Part shown: one piece after another, positions 33,215 through 37,593 of the stretch
Layout of the letters: each line of letters begins with the position of its first letter
How positions within the stretch are numbered: position 1 is the stretch's first letter
Origin: an uncultured Eubacteriales bacterium
GTDB taxonomy: Bacteria; Bacillota; Clostridia; Oscillospirales; Oscillospiraceae
Assembly (NCBI GenBank): GCA_900546075.1
Contig: URBH01000017.1
Coordinates: forward strand, 1-37,593
Length of the DNA stretch: 37,593 nucleotides
Reading direction: 5' to 3'
Position numbers and translations under genes: made by a program
Notes under the pieces: model-generated
Told to the model about the DNA's origin: nothing
The model's database searches: none
The model's input: only the letters and a program-made list of their open reading frames with translations

Positions 33215-33724
33215 ATGAAACTGCGCGTATTTCTTGCTATTTTGACAGGATGCCTGCTGCTTTCCGCCTGTGGCGCAGCGGAAACGGCGCCGGAAACCGG
33301 TGCGTCCGTGTCGAAGACCTATACCAAAGCGCCGGAAACAGTGGCCGCCGTGCAGGAAAACCGGTATCAGAACTGGGACTATTATAACGACTACGCCTGC
33401 GTGATCGACGGAAATCTCAGATACTGGATCGAGTTCAGCGATGAATTCTACCTGCACTGTATGTTCCGCTCCGGAAGCGCGGAATACCAGGAGGTGGTCT
33501 ACACCTTGTACCCGGATTGGGATGCGCCCACCGCCCAGGAGCTGACAATCCGCACAGTGACGGACGCGGAGGGCAACGACATTACGGATTGGTTTGAAGG
33601 GCTTACGTTCGCATTCAGCAGTGAAGATTCCGTGTTGATGCAGGTCAAGCGCAACGAACGCACCCTTGCAGGCGGAGAAGAGGACAATATTCTGACCGGG
33701 GACTACACATTTCTGCCCCGGTAG
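33215..33724 (+). CDS. putative lipoprotein of unknown function
   Basis: A 169-residue lipoprotein: signal peptide MKLRVFLAILTG with lipobox LSAC and Cys19, a Thr/Ala/Glu-rich linker to about 45, then a compact beta-rich domain (about 50-169) containing DYACVIDGNLRYWIEF and LTGDYTFLPR. No family was recognised. The ATG at 33215 has GGAGG 8 nt upstream; the ATG at 33209 is only 3 nt from that site. It is the last gene of the unknown run and is followed by a terminator-like hairpin. Confidence 0.75.
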   Translation: MKLRVFLAILTGCLLLSACGAAETAPETGASVSKTYTKAPETVAAVQENRYQNWDYYNDYACVIDGNLRYWIEFSDEFYLHCMFRSGSAEYQEVVYTLYPDWDAPTAQELTIRTVTDAEGNDITDWFEGLTFAFSSEDSVLMQVKRNERTLAGGEEDNILTGDYTFLPR

Positions 33725-33791
33725 ATGATTAGGGAGAGCCGGCAGCGAGAGGGTTTGCCCCATTCGTGCAGACACCTTCTGCCAAAATGGA

Positions 33792-33831
33792 AGCCCGGAC
33801 ACGGAGCGGTGGTATCGCTCGTGTCCGGGCT
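33792..33831. terminator. terminator-like hairpin between convergent operons
   Basis: AGCCCGGACACG (33792-33803) with CGTGTCCGGGCT (33820-33831) and an inner AGCG/CGCT pair. T-tracts are weak on both strands (GTGTCTGTT; TCCATTTTGG), so efficiency is uncertain. It lies between the lipoprotein gene and the leftward exporter operon. Confidence 0.7.
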
Positions 33832-33854
33832 GTGTCTGTTATCCGATTCTCCCG

Positions 33855-35741
33855 TCAGCTCTCCTGGAGCTGCTGCTTGCGGAACTGGAGGGTATAGAGC
33901 TGGTAGTAGCGACCCTTCCGGTGGAGAAGCTCCTGATGGGTGCCCTGCTCCATGATCTCGCCGTGGGACAGCAGGATAATGTTGTCCGCATGCTGGATGG
34001 TGCTCAGGCGGTGGGCTACGATCAGCATGGTGCCGATGTTCTTCATTTTCTCCAGGGAGTCCTGAATGAGAACCTCCGTCTCCGTGTCGATGTTGGCGGT
34101 GGCCTCGTCCAGAATCATGACAGAGGGCTTGTGCAGAATTGTCCGGGCGAAGCTCAGCAGCTGCCGCTGGCCGGCGGAGAAGTTGTTGCCCTGCTCCCGG
34201 ACGGTCTCGTCCAGGCCGCCTTCCAGCTTCCTGATGAAGCCGTCGGCGTTGACGTACCGGCAGGCCTGCCAGACATCCTCATCCGTCACATTGTCGGAGC
34301 GAAGGACGATGTTGCTGCGGATGTCTCCCGCGAACAGGAACACATCCTGGAGCATCTGACCGAAATGACTGCGCAGAGAGGCGATCTTGATGTGCCGGAT
34401 ATCGATGCCGTCGATCAGAATCTGCCCCTTCTGGATGTCATAGTTCCGGCAGATCAGGTTCAGAATGGTGGACTTTCCGGAGCCGGTAGCCCCCACAAAG
34501 GCCACGGTCTGCTTGGGATACACATGGAAGGAAACGCCCTGCAGCACCCACTCGCCGGGATTGTAGGCGAACCACACGTCTTTGAACTCGATCTCGCCCT
34601 TGATTTCCTTCAGCTCGATGGCGTCCGGCTCGTCCACCACCTCGGGAACCATATCCAGAATGGTGAAGATCTTTTCCGCCGCGGCGAAGGACTGCTCCAG
34701 CATATCAAACTGCTCGGCCAGCGCCTGAATGGGGTTGAAGAACCGGGAAATATACATATAGAAGGCGACCACCGTCTCGCTGGTAATGGTCTGCCCCAGG
34801 AATTGGGTGTCTCTGATATAGCCCTTGCAGCCGATATAGAAGAGGAACAGGTTGGAGGTGACGAACAGCATATACACCATGGGACGGAAAATGCCGAAGA
34901 CGAACATCCGGTTCATCTTGGTTTTCTCCAGACGCTTGCTGCGAACCAGGAACTCGTCCATTTTCCGCTGCTCCTGGTTGAAGATCTGGGTGACCTTCAT
35001 GCCGGAGAGGTTCTCGGACAGGTAGGTGTTTACGTCCGTCCGGGCGTTGTTGACTGTGCGGTGGACATGGCGGGAGAACTTCTGGAAGATGATGGTAAAG
35101 ATCACCAGGAACGGCACAAAGCACAGCACCATCAGCGTCAGGGCGTAGTTCAGAATCAACATGGCCGCCAGCACGCCGATGATCACCAAAGAGTTTTTTG
35201 CCAGCGTCACCAGAATGTTGGTGAACAGATAGCTGATGGAGTTGGGGTCGTTGGTGACTCTCGTCACCAGCTTGCCCACGGGAATCTGGTTCAGCTGGGC
35301 GTGGGACAGCTGTTCAATGTGGGTAAAGGTGTCCAGACGGATCTGGGATAGGATTTTCTGGCCGGTCTTCTGCAAGATCATGGCCTGGAAATAGGTGCAG
35401 ACCATGGACACAGCCAGAATGCCCGCGTACACGGCGACCAGCGAATAGAGCCGGGAAAGCGCAAAGCTCTGCTTGATGGTGCCCTGGATGTCCGCCACCA
35501 GCAGGGGGGACACCACGTCATAGGCAATGGACACCAGCATAATGAGGAACACCAGAACAAAATCCTTTTTGTAGGGCTTGGCATAGCGCAGCAGCCTTCT
35601 GATGATCTCGCCGTCGGACATATGCCGTTCGCTGGTCTCCGCTTTGGTTTTCCGCTTCAGCACGGCATAGGCCGCCAGAAACAGGATCGTAAACACACCG
35701 ATGACGGCGCAGACGATCAGAAGGGGAAGATACTCACGCAT
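33855..35741 (-). CDS. heterodimeric ABC exporter, catalytic subunit
   Basis: A 628-residue half-transporter. An extra N-terminal membrane segment (about 5-28) precedes the usual six helices (about 55-360). ATPase domain: Walker A GATGSGKST (417-425), a modified signature FSAGQ (521-525), Walker B VMILDE with catalytic Glu546 and switch His577. A weak signature together with a complete Walker B is what the catalytic member of an asymmetric pair usually shows. The ATG at 35741 overlaps the partner's stop by 8 nt and has GGGGG 8 nt upstream; a GTG at 35750 overlaps that site. Substrate unknown. Confidence 0.9.
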   Translation of the reverse strand: MREYLPLLIVCAVIGVFTILFLAAYAVLKRKTKAETSERHMSDGEIIRRLLRYAKPYKKDFVLVFLIMLVSIAYDVVSPLLVADIQGTIKQSFALSRLYSLVAVYAGILAVSMVCTYFQAMILQKTGQKILSQIRLDTFTHIEQLSHAQLNQIPVGKLVTRVTNDPNSISYLFTNILVTLAKNSLVIIGVLAAMLILNYALTLMVLCFVPFLVIFTIIFQKFSRHVHRTVNNARTDVNTYLSENLSGMKVTQIFNQEQRKMDEFLVRSKRLEKTKMNRMFVFGIFRPMVYMLFVTSNLFLFYIGCKGYIRDTQFLGQTITSETVVAFYMYISRFFNPIQALAEQFDMLEQSFAAAEKIFTILDMVPEVVDEPDAIELKEIKGEIEFKDVWFAYNPGEWVLQGVSFHVYPKQTVAFVGATGSGKSTILNLICRNYDIQKGQILIDGIDIRHIKIASLRSHFGQMLQDVFLFAGDIRSNIVLRSDNVTDEDVWQACRYVNADGFIRKLEGGLDETVREQGNNFSAGQRQLLSFARTILHKPSVMILDEATANIDTETEVLIQDSLEKMKNIGTMLIVAHRLSTIQHADNIILLSHGEIMEQGTHQELLHRKGRYYQLYTLQFRKQQLQES

Positions 35742-37515
35742 TGACCGCACCCCCTTCTTCCTCCAGCCGCTGCAGGTCTACCATTTTCCGGTAGGCGGGG
35801 TTAGTTGCATACAGGTGCGCATGGGTGTCAAAGCCCGCAAGACGGCCGCCCTCAATGAACAGTACCTTGTCCATCTGCTCGATGGTGGAAATACGGTGGG
35901 CAATGAGAATGGTGGTCTTGCCCGCCCGGGTGGCGCGCAGATTGTCCAGAATGGCCTTTTCCGTTTTGGTATCCACGGCGGATACGGAATCGTCCAGAAT
36001 CAGAATGGGCGCGTCCTTCATCAGCGCCCGGGCAATGGAGATACGCTGCTTCTGACCGCCGGAGACGGTAACGCCCCGTTCCCCCAGCACGGTCTGATAG
36101 CCCATCTGGAATTCGGAGATATTGCCGTCAATATCCGCCAGCTTGGCTGCCCGGCGAATCTCCTCGGAGACGGTTTCGGACTTGCCGAAGGCGATATTGT
36201 TCTCAATGGTGTCCGAGAACAGGAAGTTGTCCTGCGGCACGTAGGCGCAGGCGTCACGGACGGAGCGGATGGAGAGGTCGTTCACATCCCTGCCGTCCAG
36301 GAACAGCTGTCCGTCGCTTACATTGTAGGTACGCAGAATCAGGTCTACCAGAGTGGTCTTGCCGGAGCCGGTCTTGCCCAGCAGACCGATGCTTTCGCCG
36401 GGGGGGATGGTAAAGGACACATGCTCCAGCGCGGGGCTCTCCCCGTCAGGGTAGGTGAAGCTCAGATCCCGGAACTCGATCTCGCCCTTGGGGTTCGTCA
36501 GCTCCTGAACGCCCGGGCGGTCGAAGACGTTCCTGGGCGCATCCAGCAGCTCACTGATCCGCTTCAGGGACGCCTTGCCCCGGGAGGTCATGTCGATCAG
36601 ATCGGCCACTGCCATAATGGGCCAGACCACGGCGTTGAAGTAGCCGATGAACTCCATAAGCTGACCGGCGTTGAACTTCCCCTGATAGACCAGATAGCCG
36701 CCGTAGCCCAGAATCACGCAGATGACGCTCTCCACGAAGGTGGTCACCAAAATCCGCATCAGCACGGAGGTCTTGGTGAAGGCGATGTTGGAGTCCTCAC
36801 TGTCCCGGTTCAGCTTTTCAAAGGCCATCAGCTCCTTGGCCTCCTTCACAAAGGCCTTGATGACGGCGATGCCGGAAAAGCTCTCCTGGGCGAAGTCGGA
36901 CAGGTCGGAGAAGCACTTCTGCCGGTAGTCCCACTTTTTGGTCATGTTCCTGCCCACCACTGCGGCGCTGGCGAACAGCAGACCCATGGGGATCAGGGAC
37001 AGGACGGTGAGCAGGTGATCCATGCGCCACATCTTGGTAATGGCCAGGGAACACAGAATGATGGGGTCAAAGAACTGCATGAAGCCCCAGCCGTAGCACT
37101 CCTGAACGGTGTCCAGGTCGTTGGTGAACAGGCTCATCAGATTACCCACCTTGTTCACCTGATAATACTCCCGGCTCAGATCCTCCGCGTGGCGGAACAT
37201 CTTATTCCGCAGATCCGTCTCCACCCTGGTAGCCGCGCCGAAGATCGTTACCCGCCACAGGAACCGGCCGAAGACAATGACCAGGATGATGCCGACCATG
37301 GGCATACAGATCCTGTCCAGCAGGAACGCTATATCAAAAGGCACCTGCACGCCGTTTTCCACAATGTATCCCTGGTTCAACCCGTTGATGACCAGCTGAT
37401 AAATTTCAGGCACCTTCAGATTCAAATAGTCCACGGTAAACAGAGCCAGCAGCCCCGTCAGCAGAGCCAGCGCATACTTGCGGTAATAGACATTGATATG
37501 CTTGCCGAAAATCAA
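35734..37515 (-). CDS. heterodimeric ABC exporter, degenerate-site subunit
   Basis: A 593-residue half-transporter with six membrane segments in about 12-310. ATPase domain: Walker A GKTGSGKTT (380-388), signature VSGGQ (484-488), Walker B ILILDD with Asp509 instead of the catalytic Glu; switch His540 is kept. It pairs with the downstream gene to form an exporter with one weak site. The start chosen is TTG at 37515, with GGAGGAGGG 6 nt upstream; an in-frame GTG at 37551 would add 12 untypical residues before that site. The promoter is not seen and may lie past the right edge. Confidence 0.88.
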   Translation of the reverse strand: MIFGKHINVYYRKYALALLTGLLALFTVDYLNLKVPEIYQLVINGLNQGYIVENGVQVPFDIAFLLDRICMPMVGIILVIVFGRFLWRVTIFGAATRVETDLRNKMFRHAEDLSREYYQVNKVGNLMSLFTNDLDTVQECYGWGFMQFFDPIILCSLAITKMWRMDHLLTVLSLIPMGLLFASAAVVGRNMTKKWDYRQKCFSDLSDFAQESFSGIAVIKAFVKEAKELMAFEKLNRDSEDSNIAFTKTSVLMRILVTTFVESVICVILGYGGYLVYQGKFNAGQLMEFIGYFNAVVWPIMAVADLIDMTSRGKASLKRISELLDAPRNVFDRPGVQELTNPKGEIEFRDLSFTYPDGESPALEHVSFTIPPGESIGLLGKTGSGKTTLVDLILRTYNVSDGQLFLDGRDVNDLSIRSVRDACAYVPQDNFLFSDTIENNIAFGKSETVSEEIRRAAKLADIDGNISEFQMGYQTVLGERGVTVSGGQKQRISIARALMKDAPILILDDSVSAVDTKTEKAILDNLRATRAGKTTILIAHRISTIEQMDKVLFIEGGRLAGFDTHAHLYATNPAYRKMVDLQRLEEEGGAVNA

Positions 37516-37547
37516 GTAAATCCCTCCTCCTCTCTTATGGCAACACC

Positions 37548-37559
37548 GCACAATTGTGC
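37548..37559. promoter_or_regulatory. perfect palindrome upstream of exporter genes (operator candidate)
   Basis: GCACAATTGTGC, a 12-bp perfect palindrome, 33 nt before the TTG start and just upstream of the ribosome binding site. It is operator-sized, for a MarR- or TetR-type dimer for example. No regulator gene is adjacent within the window. Confidence 0.35.
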
Positions 37560-37593
37560 CTGCGAGTCTCAGCCGTCTTTTTGCCCCACTTCT

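Noticed and set aside
33725..33955. 76-codon open frame after the last lipoprotein
   Set aside because: It runs through the terminator hairpin into the antisense of an ABC gene, with no proper ribosome binding site (only a weak purine stretch).

Overview
The window looks like a chromosomal segment of a gut-type, moderately GC-rich Clostridia member, probably Oscillospiraceae-like. This is inferred from the gene set (T-box-controlled cysS, lipoproteins with Gram-positive signals, DegV, FtsH, heterodimeric ABC exporters, lipoyl-less E2-like acyltransferase), consensus sigma-A promoters and strong GGAGG ribosome binding sites. No rRNA, tRNA, CRISPR array, transposase or phage gene was seen.

Left part (1-6300), mostly minus strand: a dispersed-repeat-like palindrome at the edge, then a four-gene operon read leftward: binding lipoprotein, ATPase, fused double permease and a HAD phosphatase. 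This is an AfuABC/FbpABC-type importer with a co-translated phosphatase. Next is an SH3-repeat lipoprotein behind a consensus promoter.

6435-12150, plus strand: promoter, cysteine T-box riboswitch, then cysS-polA-rimI-tsaD, each joined by a 4-nt overlap, closed by a terminator. The following 550-nt gap is the densest non-coding region. It has a cluster of DnaA boxes, a strong promoter, a 20-codon ORF with an ideal ribosome binding site, a terminator and three further hairpins. It leads into a heterodimeric ABC exporter (one degenerate and one complete ATPase site) and a GNAT gene. The layout resembles leader-peptide attenuation as described for Bacillus BmrBCD.

16700-28160: a 2-hydroxyacid dehydrogenase, a pseudouridine synthase, a GNAT fused to a cysteine-rich domain, and a lipid-related block. 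In the block an acyl-CoA ligase and an E2-like acyltransferase run leftward; a PlsC-like protein, a PAP2 protein and a two-component system run rightward, with a large dyad between the two arms. Then come ftsH and degV.

28200-33830: a cluster of mostly unknown genes. A membrane-embedded MFS-LuxR regulator is followed by three lipoproteins, a small orphan protein and a zinc-ribbon protein. The window ends with a second heterodimeric ABC exporter on the minus strand.

All starts were chosen by ribosome binding site and overlap, so several differ from the longest open frame. Family calls are from motif recognition only; no database search was possible.
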